The position numbers and the translations under genes are program-made. Below the pieces are notes generated by a model. It saw only the letters and a program-made list of their open reading frames with translations. It was not told the DNA's origin and did not search any database. This document shows, in pieces, positions 24,300 to 37,800 of a DNA stretch of 64,000 bases. How positions within the stretch are numbered: the stretch's first letter is position 1; each line of letters begins with the position of its first letter. The DNA is from Macrotrachela quadricornifera (lineage: Eukaryota > Rotifera > Eurotatoria > Philodinida > Philodinidae), in the NCBI GenBank assembly GCA_022393335.1, contig JAJEKB010001062.1, forward strand, positions 272,790-336,789, written 5' to 3'.

Positions 24300-25610
24300 A
24301 GCAAGTTTATTTTATTGTATGATGTCATTTACCTATAAGCAATTTGAAACATTATGATTTGATGATGTGAAAAGAATAAGATATGAGCTCGAAACATGAT
24401 AATTAATGACCATATAGAATTTAACCAATTCAACATTTGTTTACTAGAAAAGAAAAAAAAAAGGACTGATGATTCTCTAGATCAATTATTTATAATCATA
24501 TACCAAGAGTGATACTACTTAATTTTATCATTTATAACCGTCATATACAAATCTTTACGATCATAAATGACAATGACGATGATGATGATGATAATGTTTG
24601 ATATTAAAAGTTTCTTTTGTTTGAAAATATTTCTTGTATAACTATTTTATCTTTTTAAATGACATTATATAGAGTAATATGTGACAGAAATTTCTGTAAT
24701 TAGACATAACAAGTATTAAATCATATCTAATACTTTAATCTTATTGGAATTAGAAAAAGTCATGCTTTGAGCAAACAAAAAAAGATTTCTATTTATATTA
24801 TCAATTAAATGTATTTTTTATTTTAACTTATTAAAAAGAATAGAAAATAGCATGTTTTTTTCTATTATGTTAATTATAATGTTAAATATTGATAAAATGT
24901 CCTTAAATCAGTTCAACGGAATCTCATTAAATTCTATTCTACAAAAGACTTCATTGTCGAAAGAAAAAATAGTTTTCATTGAATCTGTTACAGATGCGTT
25001 GATATCCAGCAGCGTGGAAAAAATAGACAAGGTCTAATGTCTAGCTGCGTTTGAATATATTTAATTTGAATTTAAAAAAAAATTATCTAATAGCGCCATC
25101 TATGTGATTGAAATATTTATAGAATTTAAAATAAATTTGATATTTATTTCATTTGAGTTAAATAAAATTAAATAATTTTTTGAACAATTATTTATTATAA
25201 TAATGAATCGAGTCTGTTGTTATGGTGATATTCGCATCCATCATTTCTTCTTCTTTTCTTGTCGGTATTTTTTTTTTGTATTTCTTTGTCTTACTATTCT
25301 TTACTACCAACTCGTACACACTGATTGTGTGAGAAAAACTCTCTCATTTTCTTCGTTTTCTTTTTTTTTATTATTCCCTATTTTTCTCTTTTTTTCTATC
25401 TTTCTCTTTCTCTCAATGTTTTACTCGCGTTTTTATTTCGTCTGATTTAGACTTCATACATCTTAAAAGAGAAGACATTGAGAGGTATCTATTAGAATAA
25501 AAAATTTTATTTTTATTGATTATAGATCAATGGAACTATTCTTGGTTATGCACGTATATGCAAGCAAAATTGTGCCTGTGTAATTTATTAATAAAATATA
25601 GGAAAAAAGA
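24134..25610. other. Intergenic, no gene seen
   Basis: This is the glypican 3' flank and PLK4 upstream region. It contains an AT microsatellite (24266-24299) and a pyrimidine-rich block (about 25230-25440). No exon was recognised before the PLK4 start. Confidence 0.4.
24266..24299. repeat. (AT)n microsatellite
   Basis: Nearly uninterrupted AT dinucleotides with one C, downstream of the glypican gene. Confidence 0.85.
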
Positions 25611-28600
25611 ATGCGTGCTGGAATTGTGCCCATGTTTTCTCATGACGAAAAAATTAGTGTAAGTTACTATTAAAATTTTTTTCTTTTTTTTTTTTTTTTC
25701 TTTTGCTGTTTACTTTCACTGAATTTATGTTCACAATACGACCATCCCTTTTTCTCTCAGACAAACAAAAGAAGTGTGAACTTTGGCTCGAGGAGCGAGC
25801 ATATGTGTAAACGAAATTCGAGATATTTGCGTTTGTACGCGTAATGATGTGGTAGTGGTAATGGTGGTGGCGGTTTTTGCTTTCTCTTTCTTTCTACCTA
25901 CACTCCATTCAAGTGTCCATCACTAAGAGAAGAAACGAAATTTTCTTTTTTTTTCGATTCATAACTACACATCGAGGTCTTCTTACTGTTCCTGTATATA
26001 CATACATATACATATACAGAAGCAACTAGTTGATGAGATGACGTAAAAATTCTTCGGTGAATGAGAAATGGTTTCGTTCAAGATTGAACACGCACGAACA
26101 AGCTAACTAAGTTGTTGGCGTGACTACATCGATAATAGAGAACAAAAGGAAAAGAAAGAAAAGACTAGTAGTACAAGTCCTTCTTTCTCTCTTTTTTTTT
26201 ATGATTTGTACTTCATTTAACGATCGTATTTCAACGGTCAACTCATGTGTATATATAAAGCAATAATTATTATCAGGAATTGAGATTTCTTTTCTTCTTT
26301 AACTAGTATATATGTAGAAAGAGAACAAAAAAAAAATTTCATCTCTTCTTACACATTATATATATGTGTTTAAGTATATATACGATTTGGTTTATTGAGT
26401 ATCAATTATTCAAAACTTACATGTAGTACATTAGAAATTTTTTTCTGTATTAAATAATAAGAAAAATTCAATTAGAATAGATGAAACCACCAACAAACAA
26501 ATGTTAAAAATAGTATATATACTAAAATCCTCCATGAAGAGTTGGATTCAAAGGAAAAAAAAGTGGAACACCTGAAGTGCGTACTGCCACTGTACCTCCC
26601 TGTGTTACTCTATACTTCAACTCTACGTTCCCACACTTCCATCGAGAGAAACTAGCAATCTGTGATTTTGTGATGTAAAATGAGTTTTGATTTGTAGATG
26701 ATTTAAATCATTTGTTTTTTTCTTGACTTCCATTGTACTTCGAGAGTACTGTAGTCTTGCCTTTTCCTCCATAGTTCAATTTCAATAGTACAGAAAAAAA
26801 ATGATTTAATTTATATAAGAAAAAAGTTTCTGAATGTAAAATATAATACAGATGGCTGACATATATATATATATATGCATAATGAATGAACATATACGAA
26901 CTTGTTTCGTTCTGTGACCAATCAGATGACAGTTCCCGAACTAAGAAAGTTTGTTTATTATAATATAGAATAGTTACTTTTATGATTATTATAAAAAGAA
27001 ATGAATGTATTAAGTATATTAAATTACATTTTAATATTATCTTAAAAGTTACTTACAATTCCGGAATTAATACTTCCTTTAATATTAATTCTATTCGAAT
27101 TATTCTTCTTATACATATATATATTAATAAATACAATTAGTCATCTAAATCAATTAAATATAATTTTATATACTTAATAATCAATTCCGCTTGATATATT
27201 TATATATAAAATGACCTTGGAATGCCTGAAGAAAATTCTATAGATGAAAATATGCATAAAAATTCTATAATTTTAGCATTATGAAGTATCTCATATACTT
27301 GGTAAAGGTGGTTTTGCAACAGTACATGCTGCACGTCGGAAATCAGATGATCTTCTTGTGGCATGTAAAATGGTAAACTAAATAAATAAAACGAAATAAA
27401 AAAAAAATTTTATTATATATATGTATTAATAAAATAGATTGATAAAAAAAAACTTGAACAAGAGAATATTCACTATTTTCCACCATATCAAAATCATCGT
27501 CATCAAATTCCAAGTACACGTTCAACATCTATGTTTGATAGATTAAGTGCTGAAATAACAATACATCATCAAGTTAAACATCCTCATATAGTTGAATTAT
27601 TAAATTGTTTTTGTGATGATAAATATGTTTATTTAATACTTGAATTATGTTCTAATGGTGATCTTGAACATTATTTACAAGAAAAAAAAACACTTAGTGA
27701 ACATGAAAGTATGACAATATATATTTTATTTAAGAAAAAAAAAAAAAAAAATATTTTTTTTTAAGCACGAAATATTACAAAACAAGTTGTTGATGGTCTT
27801 GTTTATTTGCATAGTCACGGAATATTACATCGAGATATAAAACTTTCAAATTTACTTCTAACCGATACATTTGATGTTGTAAGTTAAATTTTGTTATTAT
27901 ATAAAATATATATCTAAAAAGAATTCATTTTTATAATATAAATATAGAAAATTGCTGATTTTGGTTTAGCAAAAAAATTACCATTAACACGTGAACAAAC
28001 AAATGAAACAATGTGTGGAACACCAAACTATATATCACCGTAAATGAATTTTCTTTTTGTAATTTCCTTCATTAGTTTTCTTTTTTTTTTTAGGGAAATA
28101 GCAAGTCGAAATCCGCATAGTTTTGCGACGGATGTATGGTCATTAGGTATTCTTATTGTTACTCTATTAACAGGACGTCCACCATTTGATACTGATAGTA
28201 TGTTACTTAAGGTTATTCTTTTCTCTCTTTATTTAATATTCATGTTTTAAAGCTGTTCATGGAACTTTGAGTAAAGTAACACAAGAAAAATATGAATTAC
28301 CAGTAACATTTAGTGAAGAAGCTCAAGATCTTGTTAATAGTACATTAAGAAAAAGACCAGAAGATCGACCGACAATAATGGGTTTGTTACATATTTAAAT
28401 TAATAAATTAATAAAAATAATTCATTATTATTTAGAAATACGTGATCATCCATTTTTTTCAAAAGAATATTCACGTTCATCACATTCATATAATGAATCT
28501 AATAGTTACCAGAAATTATCATCAGTAATATACATATATATATATATATTGAAATAATAAAATATAAATTTTTGATATATTTAGTTGGGTCCAAATGCAT

Positions 28601-31600
28601 CGGTGGATAGTGGTCTTGGAGTATCTATGGGACGACAACGATCTGTATTGAACAGTACTTCAGTAACAAGTGGAAATTATGCTGCTCATCAATATTCGTA
28701 AGTTCATATAATGATAATATATTAATATTATTATTTATAATTTTTGTTACTTTTATCAATTTATTCATGTTTTTCTTTTAGATCCGATCCAATATCATCT
28801 CCTACTCCATCTCATCATGCTACACCAATTTATATGAATACTAATATACGTAATAAAGTTCCACATGATATTTTTGTATATCCTGTTTTAACTTCAACAC
28901 CAGCTCAACAACAACATCAACAACAGCCTATTCATGCTCGACAAAGGTATATTAAGTTTTTTATTAAAAAAAAAATTAAATAATTCGTTTTTTTTTTTGT
29001 AGTCCATCATTTGATATGCATTCAAATCTAAATGATTGGCTTAATAATGGTACACATAATGGAAATGATCCACGTCCTGATAGTGCTACATCATCTGTTT
29101 TATCTCGTGATAGTGGTGTTGCTCGATCTGATCCAAAATCATCACGTGATTTTAGTGCAAAATCTGAATCAAGTTCAAAAGCATCTCTTAATAGTAATCA
29201 TTTTATGCCAAATAATTATCCATCAACATTAGTACGTCATGGTTTATCATCATTATCATCATCAAATACAATACAACGTATATTACAACATCAACAACAA
29301 TTATCAACATCAAATTTTGATACAAATACAGAACAAATACGTGAAAAACTTCAACCATTAAATACTCAAAGATTAAAAACACTTCGTCAAGCAACAAAAT
29401 CATTTATTGTAAGTTAATACAAAAAAAAAAAGTTTTTATATCATTGTTTTTTTCTCAATAAATTAGATGAGTATTATGGATAATGGTGAAGTTGTACTTG
29501 AAACAATGAGAACAAAAGGTACAAAACGACGTATTGTTGATGTATTTCGTGTATCAAATGATGGTTTACGTATAATAACATATACACCAAATAGTCGTCA
29601 TGGTTCACCTATAGGTGATCATCCACCACCAATACCACGTGATAAAAATGCTTATCAAGAATATGAATTTGATCAATTACCTTCCGAATATTGGAAAAAA
29701 TATCAATATGCACATAAGTAATATTAATAAAATAAAAAAGAAATCTTATATATTCTTTATTAATTAATTAATTTTTTTTTGTTTGTTTAGATTTGTTACG
29801 TTAGTTCGTTCACGTATGGCAAAAATAATTCTTTATACACCTGAAGCTAAATGTTCATTAATGGAAACAGGTGTTGATTTTGAAGCTGTATTTTTATGTG
29901 GTGTAAAAATTTCAATATATCGAGAAAATTTTAAATATGATGATCCATTAAAAATAAAAATTATTAATAATATTGATAAATCTGAATCATTATTAGATTT
30001 TGATCGTGTTGCAACACCAAATATATCAGCTGTTGAACATTTTAGTCCTGAAATACGTCAAATGCTTGATAATGCAATTACGGTATTTATTTATAAAAAA
30101 AATAACAAAAAGATTTTTTGTTTTTTTTTGTTTTTTTTTTGTTTTAGTTTTATTCATTTTGTTTATCAAAAGATCAAATACTTGAAGAAAATCAAAGACA
30201 ATTTCCTTCTATTCAAACATTTCCCGTACAATTTGGAAAAAAACATGCACAACAACCTGATAATAATCGACCAGGTAGAATTATGGAAAAGAACTATATC
30301 TAGTCATCCATATAAGATTATCTTTCCTAGTGGATGCAAGATGAATAACTCAGAATAGCAATAGTTAACAGTCTATGATTCTCATCAATTGAAAGAGGAG
30401 AAGACAAGATATCTTTTTTTCTCTAATAATGTATAAAATGAAATCCTTTTAAAATTAATTATCTTCGAAAAAAATGCAAAAGAATACATGAAAATAATCT
30501 GCTATCTAAATGAAAGTTTGATTTTAATAGCACAACATCAAATTTATGGTTCCAGGTACAATTCAAATGATCTTTTTTTATTATATTCTAACATTGAACA
30601 AATGGAATTATGTATTTACATGCGTAAATAATGGGGAATATGTTCAGTTTTAGAAGGATTTTGTTTTATACATTACTGAAAAAAAGATATCTCGATTTCT
30701 TTCCGTTTAATCGATAAAAACCGCAGATCATTAACTGCTGCTATTTTTGAATTATTCGTCATACATCCACTCCCACTTAATTTTGATGTTAATCATAACC
30801 ACTTTTAGGTGTATTGTATTTAATTTAATCGAATATCATATAATGATTTCTTTTATATTTAAAATTCGAAAAATAATTTTATTTTATTTTTTGATAATAA
30901 AAGGTTCAGCATGTTCAATTGGTCGTTCACTTTCTCAACAATTCGGTGGTTCATCATCAACCGTAAATGAATTATGTATTGCACCATCAACATCTGCTGG
31001 TACACCATTATCAATGACATCTACTCGACGTATATTTGCATCTGATACTGATGTACGAGGTGCAAAAAATTCTTCAACTGCAACTCCAATGTCATCATCT
31101 GCAAGTATTGCTAATAGTAATGTTCATCATTCAACATCATCATCAGCATTACGTACAGCTGGTTATCATCATCAAGTAACTTATACACCTCAAACATCCG
31201 TATCTCGTCCACTTTCTGTTCATCCTCAACAAATATCTTCACCATTATATATACCTGAAAATTTATCTTCATTGTCTATATCGAATCGTCAACCGCCACC
31301 ACCACCACCACCACCGCCAATGACAACAACGAATATTAATCATAATTATACATCATCAACATCATTAAATTCAACAGCAAGTGGTGGAACAATAACAACA
31401 ACGACAAATCCTGGATTAATTCCAACAAATTTATTAGGAATTAAATCTATTGATCCATTATCAAAAGGAACTTATCGTGTTACATTTAGTGATAATAGTG
31501 CGATGATACTTCGAGCTGATTGTACTGATGGACAAATGTTTATTGATACACAAGGTAAACGTTATCCATTTGATCGAACAAAACAACATCAATCAGAAGC

Positions 31601-31676
31601 AATTCAAGAGCGCTTAGCACTCATGCATCAAGATCATTCTACAGATGTTGAATATCCACCATCTCAACAACAATAA
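25611..31676 (+). CDS. PLK4: Polo-like kinase 4 (PLK4/SAK), 15 exons, 1022 aa
   Basis: Exons are 25611-25658, 27277-27372, 27438-27708, 27766-27878, 27948-28039, 28094-28197, 28253-28381, 28436-28524, 28585-28697, 28782-28946, 29003-29408, 29467-29717, 29791-30082, 30148-30274 and 30904-31676 (3069 nt). The kinase domain (about residues 17-300) has [39 protein letters not shown] and [12 protein letters not shown], so it is catalytically intact. A DSG motif (D322-G324) follows at the place of the human degron. A serine-rich linker leads to the cryptic polo box pair (about 530-760) and a C-terminal third polo box (about 940-1020). PLK4 is the master kinase of centriole duplication. The first exon was chosen because [16 protein letters not shown] aligns with the start of the PLK4 kinase domain and because it splices in phase. 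Intron 1 is 1618 nt and intron 14 is 629 nt; most others are 47-65 nt. Confidence 0.92.
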
Positions 31677-33645
31677 CAACAGTGAATTATTTCACAAACA
31701 TTTTCTTTGTTTTTCTTTTTTTTTTGCTAAAAAGCAAAAATATGTTATTATTTTTTCTTTCTCTCTTTCTCGATTTTTATCACTTTTCATAATAACAAAT
31801 ATTTCTTTATTATTATTATTATTATTATTTGAATACACATGCACACATAAAGAACGAATTAACGTTCATATGCAAAAAAAAGAAAAATTTAATTAATAAC
31901 ACATGTATTTTTTAGAACACTTGCTTTGTGTGAAATTAAGCTAGAATAGAAAATTGTTTTTTTTTTCTTCTTTTTTTTTTTTAAATTTGCATCTCTCTTG
32001 CTGTGTGTATGCTTTGTTTCTTTAATATTATTATTATTTTTTTTTGGTTGGTTTGATCGCGTTTTCCTTACTCTTGTCGCTTTCGTTTTTCTTCCAACAA
32101 AAAAAAAATCTACACATCATATCCGTCCGTTTATATATGTTTTTGTTTGTTATTATTATTATTATTATTTTGTTTTTCTTTTGTCTTTTATTTTGCAGTG
32201 TTGTTGTTTGTTTGATATGATTTTTCAATGAAAAATGAAAAAAGTCAACAAATTGTATAATGAATTATAGAATTGAACTTAAGGAAAAAAAAATTTGAAG
32301 TAAATTCTAGAATTCTGAGATATCATTTAAGAATATGATTTAGTATAGTTAATAAATAATAATTTTACGATTTATAGTTCATTATTAACTATGTCTTCAT
32401 TGATATCATTACGTATTGAGACATGAAATGACCTTGGACAAGTCACTAACAGATGTACGTTTTGGATCATCCGCATAATAGCATACTGATTATGTCATGA
32501 CATACAACAATTTTTGTGACTGATGTGTGATTAATTAGTGTACTTGGGAAGCTCAGGTAGTCTATTTCAAGTTGGCGTTCTGTCCAGAGCTACAGCTAGT
32601 AATAGTTCGTAGGAAAAATATCATACTTTCGAAATAGCGTCCCATGCCGAAGGGCAGGATCTTGTAATTGATGTATCATTGAAGACTAATGTACAAGAAA
32701 TGATCTATAACTGAACTGAAGATCATATCAAAATATAGAATTTTTTTCTATTGGTTGTCGAAGATTAAATAATATATGAAAGTAAAGATGACATTAAGAA
32801 AAATAATTGAAAATAACGATTTCATTTGTATTGAAGCTTTTAAAAGGAATACAAGTCTTTTCTATTGTATTATTGTTAATAAAGGTAATTGATATAGTGA
32901 TTTTTTTTGTTATTATTACATTAAGAGAGAATGAAAGACCGAATATTTCCTAATCAATTTATTTTTTATAATATTTCAGTGATAATACTTTTAACGTAGA
33001 AAAATAAGAATGAAAGCAAGAATATTTGAATCATTTTCGAATCGATCAAAAACAGTGATACTTAGAAAACATTTATAAAACAAATTTTAGTAATTAAAAT
33101 CGCATTCATTCAATCGTGTTAAACTATCCTTCTAATTCAATGATCCACATATTATTGTTAGTTATGATTGATAGAAAAGGAAATAAATTATGAAACATTC
33201 GTTCTCTTGAAATTCATTTATTTTATAGCTACAATAGCAACAATCTTTTATATTTGTTGATTTCTTACATTCCTAATAACTTTATATCCCATAGTTGATA
33301 CGCGCAACAATTTGAGTAATAAAAAAAGCAAAGAAAAAAAATAACAAGTATTAAATGTACTAACTGTTGGGTCCAAAAAATGAGTATTACGAGGGCGTAC
33401 TGGGGTTTATTTCTTCTGTGAGATTTATTCGGATTTATCTGATTACTAAGGATTTATTGAGACTATATAGCTGTATTAGTATTTCAGTGCACCCTCACTC
33501 TTCCCCCCTCCTCCATCCCCGCACTCGCCCTCACCTTCAATAGGAGTTATGAGGAATTTATGTTAAGATGTATGAGGATTTATTAAAAAATCCGAATAAG
33601 TCCCAAAAAAATAGATCCCGGTACCTGTTGATCATTGTATATGAT
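31677..33645. other. PLK4 3' flank and gene-free DNA
   Basis: This stretch begins with the likely PLK4 3' untranslated region, which is rich in T runs and includes a (TTA)n microsatellite at 31808-31829. From about 32440 to 32700 it contains GC-richer patches that may be remnants of a mobile element. A striking pyrimidine-rich block of mostly C lies at 33489-33538. No coding exon was recognised. Confidence 0.45.
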
Positions 33646-34197
33646 TCTTGATTCGATCTTTAGGTCAAATAATTTCACAAACTATTTTATACTAAATTTA
33701 AGTCCGTGAAAAACTGAAGTTATTAAAATGTCTTGCATTATATACGGCAGTACGTCTTATTTCAGATTTTCTGAGGTCTTGAGTACCAAAACTTGATTTT
33801 CATGTCAAATAAATCTAATACTTGAAATCAGCATCAAAAGTTGCATTAAGTAACATTGTATTCTATGAAAAAATATTTTCTGTCAAAACTCGTTCAGTGA
33901 TAGGTTTTAAGACAAAATCGAGTAAAAAATAGCTGAAGGATAGATATGAACGAATTTTGGTGGAAAATATTTTTTCATAGAATAAAATGTTACTTAATGC
34001 AACTTTTGATGCTGATTTCAAATATTAGATTTATTTGACATGAAAATCAGGTTTTGGTATTCAAAACCTCAGAAAATCTGAAACAAAGCATACTTTAGTA
34101 TATAATGCAAGATATTTCAATAACTTCAATTTTTCACGGATTTTAATTTGCTATAAAATATTTAGTGAAATCACTTGACCTTAAGATCGAACCAGAG
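33646..34197. mobile_element. Foldback (MITE-like) element with ~250-bp inverted arms
   Basis: The left arm (about 33646-33896) and right arm (about 33947-34197) are reverse complements with roughly 85-90% identity by eye. They are separated by a loop of about 50 nt. The match runs the whole arm, from the outer end (TTCGATCTT...GGTCAA) to the inner end (AACTCGTTCA in the left arm). There is no coding capacity. Arms this long with a short loop suggest a nonautonomous foldback DNA transposon or an inverted duplication. I could not find clear target-site duplications. If transcribed it would form a long hairpin RNA. Confidence 0.8.
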
Positions 34198-34818
34198 AGC
34201 CGTAAAGTTTTTGTAACATCCTATAGCCTATCTATCACTGAAGTAAAATTTCAATCATTGATTTGACACCTCATTGGCTGTTCCACTGGAAATAGAATTT
34301 ATCGATTCCACTTTCTAATTGTTGCAGATTAGCTTTACAAGTAACGTTCATCGACCGTTGATTCACTTGGCCCTAGACTGACACAATAGGGATGTCTATA
34401 TAATTGCTCATAGATGGGAACAGGAATTCACTATGTATGGTTGCGTGTAACATAATAACTTGATTATAGTGTTCATCTAGTAACTATATTCTTTAAATAG
34501 TTTCATATGACTCTTTGTTTTAGTTTAAAATACGTCTCTGTAAGCATTTTTTTGCATGCGTATCAATATCGATGCCCCACCCTGAGAAAAATACTACTCA
34601 AATACGAAAACCCTTTACATTCGGTGTCATGAACTGTTATGTATATAACCGTTTGGCTGCTAGTCTTTTATTTAAAACGTTTTTATATTTTATCGTGAAC
34701 TACAATGATATTGTAAACAACAATGCGAGTTTTGATAATTATATTATTTAAGTGCTGTTTGTATTCGAAAAAAATTTGGTTACATTATTAAAAAATATGA
34801 TTTTTATTTATTATAATC
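34198..34818. other. Gene-free DNA between two mobile elements
   Basis: No exon is seen. The segment lies between the foldback element and the RTE insertion and ends in the target-site duplication of the latter. Confidence 0.4.
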
Positions 34819-34832
34819 TGATGTTCACATTC
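34819..34832. repeat. Target-site duplication, 5' copy
   Basis: TGATGTTCACATTC here is repeated exactly at 38063-38076, flanking the retrotransposon. Confidence 0.85.
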
Positions 34833-37800
34833 CTGGTCTGATCTAGTGGGAGGGATTGTTCTGTTAATGCTGTGAGAGATGCTCCGCCATAAGATCAAGG
34901 CCGACACTTTTCGCATTAGCTTGAACAATTGTTCCTTCTGGATTAAACAAGGGGACCTACCCCCTACCAGGCGCGTCCCTCGGGTAGAGGATGAGGGAAG
35001 CCCTAAAGGGTTGCTCTGAATAATGAATAAAGGACCGTAGACCAAAGAGTTAGAGCAGGCAAAGGGAAAACCACTCTAACTAATTTTCCCAGCAAATATG
35101 GATAGTAGTGATAATGATATAGCATTAGGTGGCGTTGGGACTCAGAAATTTAGTATGAGTGTCTTGCCCGGCAGGAGGAGAATAGGGGCTTTTCAGGTTG
35201 TCATCCAGCGAAATCCCCTAGCCAAAGGAAGTAAACTGAGTATTGGTACATGGAATGGTAGAACAGTGTTACAGGCAGGTAAACTTGAAAATTTGAAAAG
35301 AGTGATGGAAAGAAAAAATTAGATGTAGTTGGGTTGTGTGAAGTCAGATATGAAGGTTGTAGTGAGTTCACAAGCGGTGAGATTAAGGTAATTTTCTCAG
35401 GTAAAATAAAGGGCCAGAATGGGGTAGCAATTGTTTTAGGCAAGAGAATGAAAAATTGCGTAAGAAGTATAGAGTTAGTTAACGATAGGCTTATGATGAC
35501 AAGATTAAGAGCGGAGCTCAAAGATGTAGTGATTATCCAAGTATATATGCCCACCAGCGCGCATGCAGATGAAGAGGTAAAAGAACTATATGCACAAATA
35601 GAAGAGTTGATACGAAGAGAAGGAAAGGAGGAAAAGATTGTAGGTCAATTTGGATATGAAGTTAGGAATGATAGAGGTGATGTGCTGGTAAATTTTTGTA
35701 GAGAAAATAAATTAGGAATACAAATACGTGGTTTAAAAATCATGTAAGAAGAAGGTATACTTGGAAGGCTCCAGGTGATAGAGCTAGATATCAGATAGAT
35801 TATGTGATGGTACAAGAAAGATTTAGGAATAGTATAAAGAAAGCATGTGCATATCCTGAGGCAGATATAGGCTCGGATCATAATTTAGTTATCGTAGAAA
35901 TGGAGCTGAGGTTAAAACAAGTTAAGAGAGCCTTCTAAGGAAAAGATAGGACTTAGAAAAGCTTAAAATAGTTACAGAACATTTTGGAAATAGTATAGAG
36001 AAAAAGTTAGAGAAAACTAGTAAGAACGAAGGCAGGAATGCTGATGAGAAGTGGAGTAGATTGAAGAGTATGATAGTTGAGTCGGCAAAGGAAGTGGTAG
36101 GATTTAAAGAAAATGTGAAAGCTAGGAAACCATGGATTAGTGAAAAAATGATAGAAAAGATGGATGAAAGAAGAAAATAGAAAAATGTTAACAGTGAGAT
36201 GGGTAGGGTACAATATAGAAGGTTAAACAACGAGTTAAGGAGGGAGACAGAAAAGGCAAGGCAAGAATGGCTAGAAAGCGAGTCTGAAATAATAGAAGGC
36301 GTAGAAAAACGTGGTAGGTACAATTCGATGTATGGAAAAGTAAAGGAACTAGTGTGGTTGAAACAGAAAAGTGGAAACATAAGATCTGTAGAATCAAGAG
36401 ATGGAAAGAGGTTAATAGAAGATGATGACATAATCAATAGATGGGAAGAATATGTAAGAGAATTATAACCAAATCAGGGATGTTTAAGAGAAGGTATAAT
36501 AGAGGATGAAAGCGATGTAGAAAGAGAGTGTATAGGATTTTCAATATTAGAGAATGAAATGGAAATGTCTATTAAAGAAACGAAATGTAAGAAAACGGTA
36601 GGAGTAGATGGTATATCCATTGAGTTTCTCAAAAGTATGAAAGACGAAGGAAAGAAAGCTCTAATGGATGTGTGTAGAGAAATTTGCGAAACTGGTTTGT
36701 GGCCCAACGAATTTTTAGAAATCTTATTAATACCTACAGAAAAGAAAGCAGGAGTCAGTTAATGTGAGGATTTCAGAACAATTAGTTTAATTTCACATGC
36801 AGCAAAAGTATCATTAAGGGTAATAAGTCGAAGGTTGCGAGGTAGGCTAGATATGCACCTAGAAGAAGAACAGTGTGGTTTTAGAAAAGGCAGAGGCACT
36901 AGGGATGCAATAGGACTAATGAGATTAGTAGGAGAGAGGTTAACAGAACGAAACAAAACTTTCGCAATTTGCTTTGTAGATCTGGAAAAGGCATTTGACA
37001 GGGTGAACTGGGACAAGCTCCTTGAAATATTAAAAAATAAAGGAATAGAATGGAAAGAAAGAATATTGATCAGAAACTTGTAAAAGGAACAAAGAGTAAT
37101 AGTTAGGATAGGTAATAAGGAATCTAAAAGGACAGAACTTGGTAGAGGAGTTATACAGGGCTGTTGCTTATCTCCGATATTATTTAATATTCATCTAGAA
37201 GAGATGATAAGAGAAATAGGAGCGAAAATGGAGGGTGTGAAGATTGGTGAAAATAAGGTTTCCTGTGTAAGATTTGCTGATGGTATGGCAGTATTAGCAG
37301 AAGACCAGGAAAGTTTAGAAATATCAATTAAAAGGCTAGAAAAGGCATGTAAAGCATACGGGATGAAAGTTAACGCAAAGAAAACTAAGGTAATGAGCGT
37401 AAGAATCGATGAAAACATTGCGTTGCATATAGATGGTATACGAATGGAGCAGGTTAGCAGTTTTAAATATTTAGGTAGTCTCTTAACAGAGGATTGGAGA
37501 TATGAGAAAGATGTAAGAGCAAGAATAGGAATTGTAAAAGAAGCTTTTACGAGAATGAGGATGATCCTATGCGGATCATTAGATCTCAAATTAAGGAAGA
37601 AATTAGCAAGATGTTTTGTTTGGAGCGTACTGTTGTATGGAGCTGAAACTTGGACATTAAGGGAGTATGAAAGGAAAAAGCTAGAAGCTTTTGAAATGTG
37701 GATGTGGAGAAGAATGTTAAAGATAAGCTGGAGTGATAGAGTGAGCAATGTAAAGATTTTGGAACGAATAGGAGAAGAGAGGACTCTGTTAGAAAAAATA

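Noticed and set aside
29032..29403. Alternative-frame open frames over PLK4 exon 11
   Set aside because: Shadows of the Ser-rich PLK4 linker, composed of repeated I, L, V, M and H codons.
35201..36437. Long minus-strand open frames over the retrotransposon
   Set aside because: They are antisense shadows of the endonuclease and reverse transcriptase coding region.
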